Shown here: positions 35,238 to 43,454 of the stretch, one piece after another | Numbering within the stretch: position 1 is the stretch's first letter | How the letters are laid out: each line of letters starts with the position of its first letter | NCBI GenBank assembly: GCA_021325255.1 | Contig: JAJPHP010000075.1 | Span: forward strand, 1 to 55,189 | Source: Nitrososphaerota archaeon | GTDB taxonomy: Archaea > Thermoproteota > Nitrososphaeria > Nitrososphaerales > CADDZS01 | Direction of reading: 5' to 3' | Length of the DNA: 55,189 bases | The notes under the pieces: generated by a model | Database searches by the model: none | What the model saw: the letters and a program-made list of their open reading frames with translations, nothing else | What the model was told of the DNA's origin: nothing | Made by a program: the position numbers and the translations under genes

Positions 35238-35540
35238 TTACTTCTTGCTCTGTTCCTCTTCTTCTTCCTCTTCTGAAACTTCGTGTTCTGGCCTGCTCAC
35301 AAACTTGAGCACTCCGCCGTCTCCGAGGATCCTGAAGCGCTTTCTGAGATTTCTCTGGTGCAGGTATCTCTTCAGGTAGGTTCGTATCTCGGGGCTTGAT
35401 ACGTGCGTCCTCTCAGTTTTGTCTTCGAAGGTCACGATATCGCCGCTCCGATCAGACTTTACAAAAAGCTTTGACTCGATGAAACTTGACAACCCATCCT
35501 TGTCCTCGTTTTCAAGCGAGGAGACGTCGACTTCAACCAA
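35238..35540 (-). CDS. eL22-like ribosomal protein
   Basis: 100 residues. The order of elements matches eukaryotic ribosomal protein eL22: a first strand (VEVDVSSL), a helix (DGLSSFIESKLFV), strands (DIVTFEDKTERTHVSS), the long basic helix TYLKRYLHQRNLRKRFRIL (human [20 protein letters not shown]), a final strand GGVLKFVSRP (human SYELRYFQI), and an acidic tail with seven consecutive Glu, as in the human protein's DE tail. The TTG start puts the first strand at residue 2. eL38, another small archaeal ribosomal protein, was considered but lacks the long basic helix and acid tail. It lies 94 bases after purA on the same strand. Confidence 0.72.
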   Translation of the reverse strand: MVEVDVSSLENEDKDGLSSFIESKLFVKSDRSGDIVTFEDKTERTHVSSPEIRTYLKRYLHQRNLRKRFRILGDGGVLKFVSRPEHEVSEEEEEEEQSKK

Positions 35541-35634
35541 ACCGATAGAATCACTACTTTGCCTTGTTGCACTTCAATGCAAGATCTCGATGGTCAAAAA
35601 AACCCTTCGGCTCTCACATACTCGACCGAAGATC

Positions 35635-36636
35635 TCAGCCACTCCGATCAATAATGTCCTCGGCGTCCTTTCCAGTGCCTATCAGGACCACTGGTATTCT
35701 CAAAGAATCTTCAACACGCTCTATGAATTCCCTAGCCTGTTTGGGCAGCTCCTCGAATTTCCTCTTGCCAGCGGCCTCCGAAAAGACAGCATCGAGTTTA
35801 GTAATAGCAACCTGAGTCGCCGAATTCAGCATTACTGATTTCTTCGCTAGCTCATAGTTGAAAGCCGCTGCCCTGCGCAATCTTCCAGTGACGCTCCCAT
35901 ACTCCTGCCAGCCCCTAGCTACGGTTTCCTCGGGACTCAATTCACCATCCAGCGGCCCCGAGCCAACCCTCGTCAGGTAAGCTTTGAATACAATAAGGAC
36001 GTCGTCGACCCGCTTCGGTCCTATTCCCACGTCTGAGCAGATTCCGGACGCACTGACATCCTTGCTGGTCACAAATGGATAAGAACCGTGATAGAGTGAA
36101 AGCAGAGTCCCCTGCGTCCCTTCCACCAGCACAAATTCGCCGCGATCTAGGGCGCCGTTCACTTCATCAGAGACGTCCGCGAGGTACGGGCTAAGACGAG
36201 CTTCATCAGAGGCGAGCCTTGCCCTTCGGAGAACCCTGTCCGCGTTAGCCGGCCCGGTTCCGGTGCCAGTTGTCCCGATCTTTTCCTTGAGGTGGCCGAT
36301 TTTGTCCTCTTCTATGTGTCGCCTTTCTATCATCCCACAGTTCCTGTCAACCCTCATCCGTTTCTCGCTCTTGGTCTCTAAGACTTCATTGAGAAGTACG
36401 TCCGGGTCGACGAGGACTCCTGCCCCGATCATCAATTTGGTACTGGGATTTACGACGGCGCTGGGAAGCATCCTGAGCTTCAGGGTCTTCCCCTTGTAGA
36501 CTACGGTGTGTCCCGCGTTTGGGCCAACACCTCCCCGAACCGCAATTGTAGGTTTTTCTTTGAGTGCAATGTACGAAATTATCTTGCCCTTACCTTCATC
36601 GCCGAAGGCTCCACCGACTATTACCCGACAACCCAA
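35635..36636 (-). CDS. purA: Adenylosuccinate synthetase
   Basis: GTP-dependent first step from IMP to AMP. The phosphate loop GDEGKGK is at residues 12-18; VRGGVGPNAGHTVVYKGKTLKLRMLPSAV, the GTGTGPANADRVLRRARLA segment, and VEGTQGTLLSLYHGSYPFVTSKD with GSVTGRLRRAA are diagnostic. At 333 residues it is the short archaeal form (bacterial enzymes are about 430). The TTG start puts the P-loop where homologues have it. A minus-strand TTTTTAAT element at 36716-36722 is a candidate TATA box. The eL22-like gene follows on the same strand. Confidence 0.95.
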   Translation of the reverse strand: MGCRVIVGGAFGDEGKGKIISYIALKEKPTIAVRGGVGPNAGHTVVYKGKTLKLRMLPSAVVNPSTKLMIGAGVLVDPDVLLNEVLETKSEKRMRVDRNCGMIERRHIEEDKIGHLKEKIGTTGTGTGPANADRVLRRARLASDEARLSPYLADVSDEVNGALDRGEFVLVEGTQGTLLSLYHGSYPFVTSKDVSASGICSDVGIGPKRVDDVLIVFKAYLTRVGSGPLDGELSPEETVARGWQEYGSVTGRLRRAAAFNYELAKKSVMLNSATQVAITKLDAVFSEAAGKRKFEELPKQAREFIERVEDSLRIPVVLIGTGKDAEDIIDRSG

Positions 36637-37037
36637 TTCAAAGAATCAACGACCAATGCGGCGCCCAGAACTGAATGTACGCGTCACGCATGCAATGTTA
36701 GCGGTTTCTGACTTCATTAAAAAATGTTGAGACCCGGTTTCGTGCGAGGTTTCTGCAACGACCATTTCTCATACAATCTAATTAAGTACAATGCGCCGGT
36801 GATCATGGGGTAATGTCGAGCTACTTTTCGTATTACCGACAACATCGTTTAGACTCTGACAACCCAGTTTTTTCGTTTATTTTCGAGGCTCAGAATCCGA
36901 ACAGATCGAATTGAGACTTGAATGGACTAGAATCGGTAAAAGGAGCCAACAGGGCGTCTAGTTCCGGCATTACTTTACGATGCTAACGGTGGCCTGAACT
37001 TTGAAGAGCTCTCGTTATTCCCTTTGTTGTTCAGGCT
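36637..37037. other. Intergenic interval after the PurA promoter
   Basis: A 400-base interval holding the purA promoter (minus strand, about 36716-36722) and a T-rich stretch at 36868-36885 (TTTTTTCGTTTATTTTC) that could end transcripts. A TATA-like CTAATTAAGT at 36778-36787 points right, but no gene follows it. No RNA gene is supported. Confidence 0.45.
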
Positions 37038-37739
37038 CTAGAATGATAGGCTGTTCTCAACCAACGAACCCGCCACTTTGCCCAGGTACGTGCGAACCAA
37101 AAGCCACGCGAGTACGCTTGTAATCAGAAAAGAAATTCCAGCAAAAACCTCAAACTTACTCACGCTCGGAAGCGGATAGGGTTCGACGACCCCCACAATG
37201 ACGTGAATCAGAGCCTGAACGAACTGAGATCCGGAAAAAGGTTCGAAACCAGACAGGAGTCCAGCGCGAAGTGAGACTATCACAGACTCAGAGTAGTTCT
37301 TCGTTGGGGCTTGGGGAGACGCTGCAAGATTTAGGACAATAATACCGGCAAGGTGTGACGCGTTGCGCTCTAAGGAAACCTCCTCGAGTAAGTTGCTGTA
37401 GCTTGGTGTTACAGTCAACGTTGGGTCGTGAGTTTCGGATATCACATTCACGCTTGTTATTAGCCATTGAGAAGCTGCTGATGTGTAATTGAGGGTCAAA
37501 GGAATCTTGACCGTTCTTTGCGACCCGCGTTCAAGCTCACAGGAGAAGAAAGACTCTGATCCTACGCCCACGCTCTTCAATTCGGGCGATGAAGAAGTCG
37601 CCCCAGAGATTGCGGTGCATGCATTCGAATGCTGTTGAGCATCTGCAGAAGGAAGCGAAACTCCAATGACCACAGTTAATCCGCCGCAGAGCAGGAGTAC
37701 GATTGGCAGTGTTAGGAAAATAGACCTGCGCTCAAGCAT
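37038..37739 (-). CDS. Secreted or membrane-anchored protein of unknown function
   Basis: 233 residues. A clear signal peptide (residues 1-34, hydrophobic core LTLPIVLLLCGGLTVVIGV, cleavage likely after ADAQQ) leads to an extracellular domain with two Cys (residues about 41 and 67), then a C-terminal transmembrane helix (about 198-216) and a short basic tail. The extracytoplasmic domain looks beta-rich and contains a few N-x-S/T sites. No family recognised. It is divergent from the wHTH regulator (ATG 37909) with 170 bases between, a pairing that could be regulator and target. Confidence 0.7.
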   Translation of the reverse strand: MLERRSIFLTLPIVLLLCGGLTVVIGVSLPSADAQQHSNACTAISGATSSSPELKSVGVGSESFFSCELERGSQRTVKIPLTLNYTSAASQWLITSVNVISETHDPTLTVTPSYSNLLEEVSLERNASHLAGIIVLNLAASPQAPTKNYSESVIVSLRAGLLSGFEPFSGSQFVQALIHVIVGVVEPYPLPSVSKFEVFAGISFLITSVLAWLLVRTYLGKVAGSLVENSLSF

Positions 37740-37908
37740 GCGAGCCGTTCTTGGAATCGCGATGTCACTGGGTCGTGGCAGCGGTTGCCTCTCTGATATG
37801 CTTTTGCTATCAGGATTTCAAAAGGACACCTGCATAATGACCCTCAAACAAGTGTGCCGGCCGGTAAACATTATCACTCTGGGAGGTTACACTAAGACCG
37901 CATGTAAG

Positions 37909-38670
37909 ATGCCAAACGACGCATTCCTGACGGCAATAGAGGCTAAGATTCTCGTTTCACTTGCAAGATCCAAAGACAATGTCCTAATTACCGAGTCAAT
38001 CCTCAAGGAAACCAGGATCTCTGGCTCTACGTGGGCGGAGGAGCAGAACAAACTAATCGCAATTGGGTTGATAGACAAGAAGCCGGTTAGAGTGATGTCG
38101 AGAGGGAATGTATCCAGGGTTATGAGCTACAAACTTACGGACAAGGGTAAGCTTGTCGCGGTTAACCTACTGAATATTTCCCGGATTTTGTCTACTGGGC
38201 TTAACGCCTCTCCTGCTGCGAAGGACGGAGACGCGAGCATGATGAGCTTCGACCAGGTGCATTCATCTTCTGTTAGCACGGAACACGTTGGTGATTCCAT
38301 AGACGGAAGGATCAAAGAGTCGATAGAAATTGGTCTTGACAGTTTCGGCGTCAACCTCGAGAAACTCGTGCGAGAGACCGTTGAGGCCGAAATCGGTGTT
38401 TCATGGGAGCGTATAGCTCAAGCTCCAGAGCAGCTGATGGTCGTACTGAGAGATCTGTTTGGACCCGAGGGGGCTAACACAATCGAGTCGATGATTGCTG
38501 CCAACATCAGACATGACCTGGGATTGACATCCATCACCACTGACCGACTTACCTTGCTTATACCCGAGGCGAAACGACAACTGGAAAGGCAAAGTCAATA
38601 TCTTCGCAGGAGGGTTCTGGACGAATCAGTTCAATCTTCGGTTTCATCGGAAGACTTGATGTTGCCCTGA
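37909..38670 (+). CDS. Winged-helix protein with a shared C-terminal helical domain
   Basis: 253 residues from ATG 37909. The N-terminal part (about 1-80) is a winged helix: ILVSLARSKDNVLITESILKETRIS, then WAEEQNKLIAIGLIDKKPVRV and SYKLTDKGKLVAVNLL. A linker rich in Ser and Asp follows, then a helical domain (about 150-210) whose core matches the C-terminal part of the protein at 43906-44421 without gaps (15 of about 46 aligned positions identical). The domain resembles small helical output domains seen in thaumarchaeal regulators. A longer reading from 37666 would overlap the divergent gene; the TATA-like ATTATC near 37870 supports 37909. A membrane protein follows 30 bases downstream. Confidence 0.75.
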   Translation: MPNDAFLTAIEAKILVSLARSKDNVLITESILKETRISGSTWAEEQNKLIAIGLIDKKPVRVMSRGNVSRVMSYKLTDKGKLVAVNLLNISRILSTGLNASPAAKDGDASMMSFDQVHSSSVSTEHVGDSIDGRIKESIEIGLDSFGVNLEKLVRETVEAEIGVSWERIAQAPEQLMVVLRDLFGPEGANTIESMIAANIRHDLGLTSITTDRLTLLIPEAKRQLERQSQYLRRRVLDESVQSSVSSEDLMLP

Positions 38671-38700
38671 TTTCTTTACCGACGAGGTGTCTGAGGAGTT

Positions 38701-39054
38701 TTGGACGTCTTCAACGCATTAAATTTTCCAATCCAACTTGTTGTGCTGGACATTATTTCGCTGATTGCGGCAGCAGGGCTTGGGTATTACGCCGCCCGTA
38801 TGTTCTTTCATCTTCGCTGGGGGAGGCTTGAGAAGGGCTGGCGGCTCATGACTTTCGGAGCCGTAGTTCTAGCAGTCGGATATGCATTTATCACGGCGGA
38901 AGACGCGTTCCTCGCCTACTCTATCTACTACATGGCGGCAGACTATGTGGGAACAATAATGTCGTCGATTGGGATAGCTTTGATAATGCTTGGAATACGC
39001 GCCCAATACTTGGAGTGGACACGGCGAGTTGTTTCCGTCAGGGCAAGAAAGTAG
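38701..39054 (+). CDS. Small multi-pass membrane protein
   Basis: 117 residues with three or four hydrophobic helices (LVVLDIISLIAAAGLGYYAA, MTFGAVVLAVGYAFI, and AADYVGTIMSSIGIALIMLGI) and short basic loops, ending in a basic tail. TTG 38701 is the start used. It lies 30 bases after the wHTH gene on the same strand and is probably co-transcribed. Function unknown; a sensor or partner for the regulator is possible. Confidence 0.65.
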   Translation: MDVFNALNFPIQLVVLDIISLIAAAGLGYYAARMFFHLRWGRLEKGWRLMTFGAVVLAVGYAFITAEDAFLAYSIYYMAADYVGTIMSSIGIALIMLGIRAQYLEWTRRVVSVRARK

Positions 39055-39182
39055 AAACCGCGCGATAACTACGCTCCATCTTATGATTGCCCTTGCCATC
39101 AGAAGGCGGCCGCCAATTTCCTTCACCGGCATCATAATTTGCTTTGCAACATCAGGCTTGCAGATCAATTTGATGTCAAACC

Positions 39183-39506
39183 CTATGAATCCCCGTGGCC
39201 CACGCGCACTTCGCTCCTTTGTTGTGGTGCGAGCTTCTCTTGCAATACAAGACCGAGCAGGATAATTCCAATTCCAAACCCCATAGCACTCGCATACGCT
39301 TCGCCAGCTGATCTCGTCGCACTACCTGCCGAGGGACAGCACGACAGTGCTATACCGTAAACAATGTACCCGCCAAGAAGAAGAGTCGCGAACGCGGATA
39401 TCCAGATTATCAAGATCTTGAGCTGATTTTGTCTGCCCGTAACCTTGAAATCATCTTGCGTATCGGATTTCAATTGGGAATCTACTATCTCTCTGGCGCT
39501 AGACAT
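39183..39506 (-). CDS. Small two-helix membrane protein
   Basis: 107 residues. A polar N-terminus (about 28 residues, acidic then basic) leads to two hydrophobic helices (ILIIWISAFATLLLGGYIVYGIAL and GFGIGIILLGLVLQ) joined by a loop with a Cys-Cys pair and Ser/Ala-rich sequence. ATG 39506. It is the first larger gene downstream of the minus-strand repeat copy 2, but about 315 bases from that promoter's predicted start. Function unknown. Confidence 0.6.
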   Translation of the reverse strand: MSSAREIVDSQLKSDTQDDFKVTGRQNQLKILIIWISAFATLLLGGYIVYGIALSCCPSAGSATRSAGEAYASAMGFGIGIILLGLVLQEKLAPQQRSEVRVGHGDS

Positions 39507-39578
39507 TGACTACAAATTTGACAGTATTTGTGGTTACCCCTCCTTCAAACAAGATGCAGACTGTGTTTCTTTCAGGCC

Positions 39579-39737
39579 TTACGGGACGGTTTCCGATGGT
39601 GTGCATATCTTCACTCTACTTGATTTTCTTTCATGAATCACGAGCTTTGAATGACCACTGTTTACCGACTGTCTAAACTCGCAGTCTGGCAGTTGCAGTG
39701 AACCCGGACTGGGATTGCATTTCATAATCGGTGTCAT
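39579..39737 (-). CDS. Possible small ORF downstream of repeat copy 2
   Basis: ATG 39737 opens a 52-residue frame, about 85 bases after the predicted transcription start of the repeat copy 2 promoter. It contains three Cys and no hydrophobic segment. Nothing recognisable. It is listed only because it is the one ATG frame of any length in the transcript that this promoter would make; it could equally be a non-coding RNA. Confidence 0.2.
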   Translation of the reverse strand: MTPIMKCNPSPGSLQLPDCEFRQSVNSGHSKLVIHERKSSRVKICTPSETVP

Positions 39738-39831
39738 AATCTGAAGAGCGAGAAGTTAGGGCAAAGGGGAAGGGTAAATCTCCATATCTTGCAATCGGAA
39801 CTGAAGTTACAAAATAGTCTGCATCGAGTGT

Positions 39832-39921
39832 CCGTTTCCCGCTTTAAATACAGTATTAGCTCCGTTACGTACCCCCTCTAGGGGGGTACCCCAATGAATT
39901 CTCGACAATTGTCGAGAAGTC
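39832..39921 (-). repeat. 90-bp promoter-like module, copy 2 (inverted relative to copy 1)
   Basis: Reads on the minus strand: the 16-bp palindrome CTCGACAATTGTCGAG (39916-39901), the inverted repeat with arms GTACCCCC and GGGGGTAC (39889-39869), a TATA box TATTTAAA (39850-39843) and GCGGGAAACGG. It is 81 of 90 identical to 22985-23074 on the plus strand. The two copies point toward each other and enclose about 16.8 kb. The predicted start is near 39820, pointing left. Confidence 0.85.
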
Positions 39922-40345
39922 CAAAGATAGTTAGAGTGGAATTCCCTCCGCTGAATTATGGAATTATCTTAATCTATGAACAATGAAAGTCAAGAGAGAT
40001 TGGGGTACAAAGCATGAGGCATGAACAAGCTAACTCGAATTGTGAAAGCTACAAGAAGTACCTCTTTCACTATCTTCCAGCACTTTGCTCGAGTGTTTCT
40101 TTTCCTGTCCTCCTTTTGAGTGGGTAGGACGAAGTGGGAGACGCGTGAGGCAGGCTTTCCTTGAACTTTATCATGATACTTAGGATCTGGATTCCTTCTT
40201 TCGGTTTCATAATTGATAATATTTGAATCTGGCAAACGGCCGTCATTTCCATTTCGAGCGAAGAAAAGAGAAGGAAGCGGAAAGAAAACTCTCCGTTATT
40301 TCAGATTGATGTCTGGTTTGTCAGACTCTCCTCAACACGCTCCCC

Positions 40346-40936
40346 GTGATTCGTCACAATAGTCATAGAAAGAGAAATGAGGAGGAAGCCAAAGTTTTGC
40401 GCAGCCAAGATCAGAAAAAGCAAGTAAGAAGGCAAAAGGTAAACGACGACGAAACCGGCCATTCGAAATTAAAGGCGAAGATCGAAGAGTGGCTTGAAGC
40501 TGAAGGGATTTCTTACACGAATGTCGCAGACTTCAATTCTCACTTTCACATTCAAGTAAATCTGAAAAACGTCTGTATCCACATCCAAGAATCAAAGGTC
40601 AGGCGAGGCGTCCTTGTGGTTCAAGGGGTGCTTTCGCCTAGCGAACTGCAACTGGACAAGTTAGAGCAAGTCAAGCCCGAGGATAAGCGATCACTCTTCC
40701 TCTCTTTGTTTGCAATCCTCGATAAGAGCGAGTACCTATTCATGTTGCAAGAGGACTTTTCTTCGAAGAGCTGGCTACGAATTCACCGGACGCTTTATGT
40801 TGAGGACCTGACCAGGTCAAGTCTGCTGAACGAGATGAAGGACCTGAACACAAAGTTCGTCAATATGAACTATGCGTTAAACGAAGCCCTAGGCAGTCTG
40901 GTTCCGGTTTCAAAGGATTTGCCCATTTACAGTTGA
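40346..40936 (+). CDS. DUF2299-like protein
   Basis: 196 residues. After a Lys/Arg/Glu-rich N-terminus (about 40 residues) comes a domain of alpha/beta pattern: KIEEWLEAEGISYTNV, FHIQVNLKNVCIHIQES, VLVVQGVLSPSEL, a helix LDKLEQVKPEDKRSLFLSLFAIL, and IHRTLYVEDLTRSSLLNEMKDL. The sequence of strands and the terminal YVEDLTR-helix match archaeal DUF2299 proteins, whose fold resembles type III secretion chaperones; function unknown. The ATG at 40346 is followed by a very basic stretch, so a later start near residue 38 is possible. Convergent with the TPR-like gene (33 bases apart). Confidence 0.6.
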   Translation: MIRHNSHRKRNEEEAKVLRSQDQKKQVRRQKVNDDETGHSKLKAKIEEWLEAEGISYTNVADFNSHFHIQVNLKNVCIHIQESKVRRGVLVVQGVLSPSELQLDKLEQVKPEDKRSLFLSLFAILDKSEYLFMLQEDFSSKSWLRIHRTLYVEDLTRSSLLNEMKDLNTKFVNMNYALNEALGSLVPVSKDLPIYS

Positions 40937-40969
40937 GAAGAGACGCTACAGAGGTTGTTCTCTTCAATC

Positions 40970-41314
40970 TCAGCGCATTCCATACTTTATTGCAGCGACT
41001 CTCTTCATTCCCTCAAGGTCGCTGACCGCTTCAAAATAGGCTAAAGCCTGCTCGAACTCTTGCAATGCCCTCTTTTGTCTCTCCTGCTCGTCTAGTTCTT
41101 TGCATGAGAGCGCTGCTCTACCTGCCATTTCGAACCATGCTGCGGCTCTCCCCCTGTCCTCCATCTTGACGTAGCACTCTCCAATCCAGGACATCAGCCC
41201 AATCTTTGACGCAGGAGAAATGCCAGAGTCTCCGAGATGTTGTTCGATCAGCTTTGCAGCGGTCATAAAACGGTTGAGCCTGATCAGATCCAGCGATTCT
41301 GAGACGAATCCCAA
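40970..41314 (-). CDS. Small TPR/SNAP-like helical protein
   Basis: 114 residues, entirely helical, with pairs of helices spaced as in TPR or SNAP repeats (SLDLIRLNRFMTAAKLIEQHLGD, ASKIGLMSWIGECYVKMEDRGRAAAWFEMAGRAAL, LQEFEQALAYFEAVSDLEGMKRV). A protein-interaction role is likely, with no partner visible. TTG 41314 is the start used; no promoter is obvious. It marks the left edge of a 2-kb gene-poor stretch. Confidence 0.6.
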   Translation of the reverse strand: MGFVSESLDLIRLNRFMTAAKLIEQHLGDSGISPASKIGLMSWIGECYVKMEDRGRAAAWFEMAGRAALSCKELDEQERQKRALQEFEQALAYFEAVSDLEGMKRVAAIKYGMR

Positions 41315-41762
41315 TGCTGTGCACTCTAGTCTCCTATCAGTTTCGATGCTGTGTCACCGAATGCAAAATAGTAGGTTGTCTAAAAGATATCACAAAAGGG
41401 TCTCCGCACGTAGTGTGCTGGTTCTTTCGAGAGAAAGGGAGGCTTTGAGGGGGACAGTGACTTCGTGAGGTACAATCCTTCGAATGCATGCCTGTTTTTC
41501 CAGAGTCCCAGTTCGCTTTCTCTAGCCGATCGGCCCTCCACGCCTTGCCTATCTGTAAGAGAAAGTGGACTGAATATGTCCAAGACTTTTTCATGTATAC
41601 GAAGCGAATCCATTCGTTTATCAGATCAGTAATTCACAGAGCCTGAAAGCTTTATGGTTCGACCCCCTATGCATGTTTGCTTGTTTGCCCATTGATTTAG
41701 GATAAGATAGGCGGCAGCTATTGTTTCCTAAGTGATGGTTCTGACTTCGTACTTTCCATCTG
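41315..41762. other. Gene-poor interval
   Basis: About 450 bases. Overlapping minus-strand frames of 77 and 85 residues have unlikely composition and no recognisable motif. I see no RNA gene or repeat. Confidence 0.4.
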
Positions 41763-42223
41763 ATGTCAGATGTAGTACATGACAATTTGAATAAAGAGGT
41801 CACTAGTTTATCGAAACAGGGTTCTGTCAGTGGCGAGATCACGTTTGCAAAATGCGGCGGCTACAACAGACACCTGACGCAGATGGCCGCGAAGATAAGC
41901 GAATGTAGGAAACTCGGGATACGCGTACTGATATCGTGATACGCGGGCGCGAAGAGCTCTGAACGCGGTTTTGTGTATCCTAGGGGCGAGCACGGGACGC
42001 CAAGAGAGCTTCAAGAAAGGAATTACATTGCAATCGAATCGAGGACTTTCGTGCTCATTGTGAATCCGGGCGGATACATCACCCCAAGGACTGCATTCGA
42101 GACTGTGTATGCTTACGCCAAAGGGATCCAGTCTACTGCACAGACGAGCCTGCAGACTGTATCTTTAGGTTCTTCACTACATTCGGGAAGAAACTTTCCG
42201 AGATCAAAGCCTTGCTAGAGTAG
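41763..42223 (+). pseudogene. Decayed nucleoside 2-deoxyribosyltransferase-like gene
   Basis: One frame runs from ATG 41763 through GEITFAKCGGYNRHLTQM and AAKISECRKLGIRVLIS to a TGA (41937-41939), then continues in the same frame with GTPRELQERNYIAIESRTFVL and VNPGGYITPRTAFETVYAYAKG. The last phrases match nucleoside 2-deoxyribosyltransferase-like proteins, which have a bound-nucleotide loop of the VNPGGYIG-x-x-T-A-F-E type followed by YAYAxGKP. After residue 135 or so, the plausible C-terminus (FRFFTTFGKKLSEIKALLE) is in the -1 frame and ends at TAG 42221. So there are two lesions, one stop and one frameshift, in about 150 codons. The intact family member is not in this window. Confidence 0.65.
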
Positions 42224-43454
42224 TAATTGGCGCAACCATCTAGTGAAAGGAAGAGTTGAGAGTCGCCCGCGGCTGGAGCACTTTACACCAGTAGGAAGAA
42301 ATGGAGGGTTAAGAGAAAGGTAAGCACAACGCTTTGATTTGCGATACGCGAATCGCTACGCAAAGGAGGATGGTCTAACTCAATATTGGCTAATAGCAGC
42401 TTTCTGGCTGCCGACATCGACACGAGGTTCGCTGCCCTGGGGTTTTTCGGCAATCTCAACGAAATACTTCCAGCTAGCCATCTTGAAGCAGATTGGCACC
42501 TGGCAAATCAGCACATCGTCGGTCATGGGCGTTCTTTCGGGACCAGCTGCCCTGTTCGCGTGATCCTCGCAGAGGTAAACAATCGCTTTCATTCTTCTAC
42601 TTCCTGTCTGAACTCTGATCAAAAGTCTGGAGGCTCCTATCCCTTCTAAGCGCTTGAGATCCTTTGCGTTCGAACAAAATCAGATAGCTCTCCTATTAAA
42701 CGGTTGAGAAGTCAAAATCAACCTGAATGAGCCTGAAATTCATGCGCATTTGAGCTTGCTATTTGGAGCTGGGCTAAACCGATAGTGCCGCCAGTTTGCC
42801 GTCCGAAGAATCAAACTGTCTGTACGTCGAAGAGAAATGACTTTTCGAGTTGGCGGGATAAGAATTATCTCGGTGCGTGCTTGGCAATTGGATTTATCAA
42901 GGCAACACACTTAGGCATTTAATGAGATTTAGCAATACGTTGCTCGAAGCCTCGTTTCTCTGACCGGCAGTTCTTGAACATTTTCACGAAATTATGTCGC
43001 TAAAGCACTGGATGTGGGCAAGAGGGTTCATTGCTCAAGTTTTAGCAAAGGATGTCAAAACTTCCTTCTCTTGTGCTTTCCCTTAACATGAAAACGCCAC
43101 TCTTCAAAACCAGTAGACAGCCTTGGCGCCTACCTATCATTCAACCAGCAGTCTTCTGAACGAAGTCGGAGAGCAGCGTATTATTGGGAGGAAAAAGGAT
43201 GAAACCGGAATTTACTACAGCGTTTCAGTTGAGTGCTTCCAGGGGTCGGCAAAGTTTGCTCCACCATAGATGAATTCAGTAGCGTAGAGGGCTGTTAGTT
43301 GTTGCCCCACAATCTTTTGATCTGCGATGTTCCGACTGTTCGAGAGTGCGTATTTGCGTAACTGCAGGCGGTTGTTTTTTTGGGGTCTTGCTTGTCTGCC
43401 TCAAGTGGCCGAGGCTCACAATTTCCAAGCGGGCGAATTCAAGCGGCGGCCCTT
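42224..43454. other. Gene-poor interval
   Basis: About 1.2 kb with no gene I can support. Short frames on both strands overlap at 42339-42649, none with a family signature. A short frame ending at the TAG 43269-43271 (ETGIYYSVSVECFQGSAKFA) looks protein-like but begins without a start. This stretch may hold further gene remnants. Confidence 0.4.

Larger units (their letters stand above)
39507..40345. other. Long intergenic interval carrying the second repeat module
   Basis: An 840-base interval. It contains the second copy of the 90-bp module (39832-39921, minus strand) and, downstream of it in the direction of transcription, about 310 bases with no gene of established family. That stretch holds a 52-residue minus-strand ORF (39579-39737) with no homology I recognise. 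To the right of the module (39922-40345), the minus-strand frames overlapping 39990-40252 lack any family signature. Confidence 0.5.

Noticed and set aside
36778..36870. Possible C/D-box small RNA (GTGATCA near 36799 and CTGA near 36856)
   Set aside because: The C-box-like motif has a mismatch and lies upstream of where the local TATA element would start transcription; no internal D'/C' pair is clear.
39990..40252. Minus-strand frames of 60 and 81 residues
   Set aside because: Two overlapping frames with no hydrophobic or family pattern.
42339..42649. Three overlapping frames of 74-87 residues on both strands
   Set aside because: None has a recognisable motif or start context, and mutual overlap means at most one could be real.
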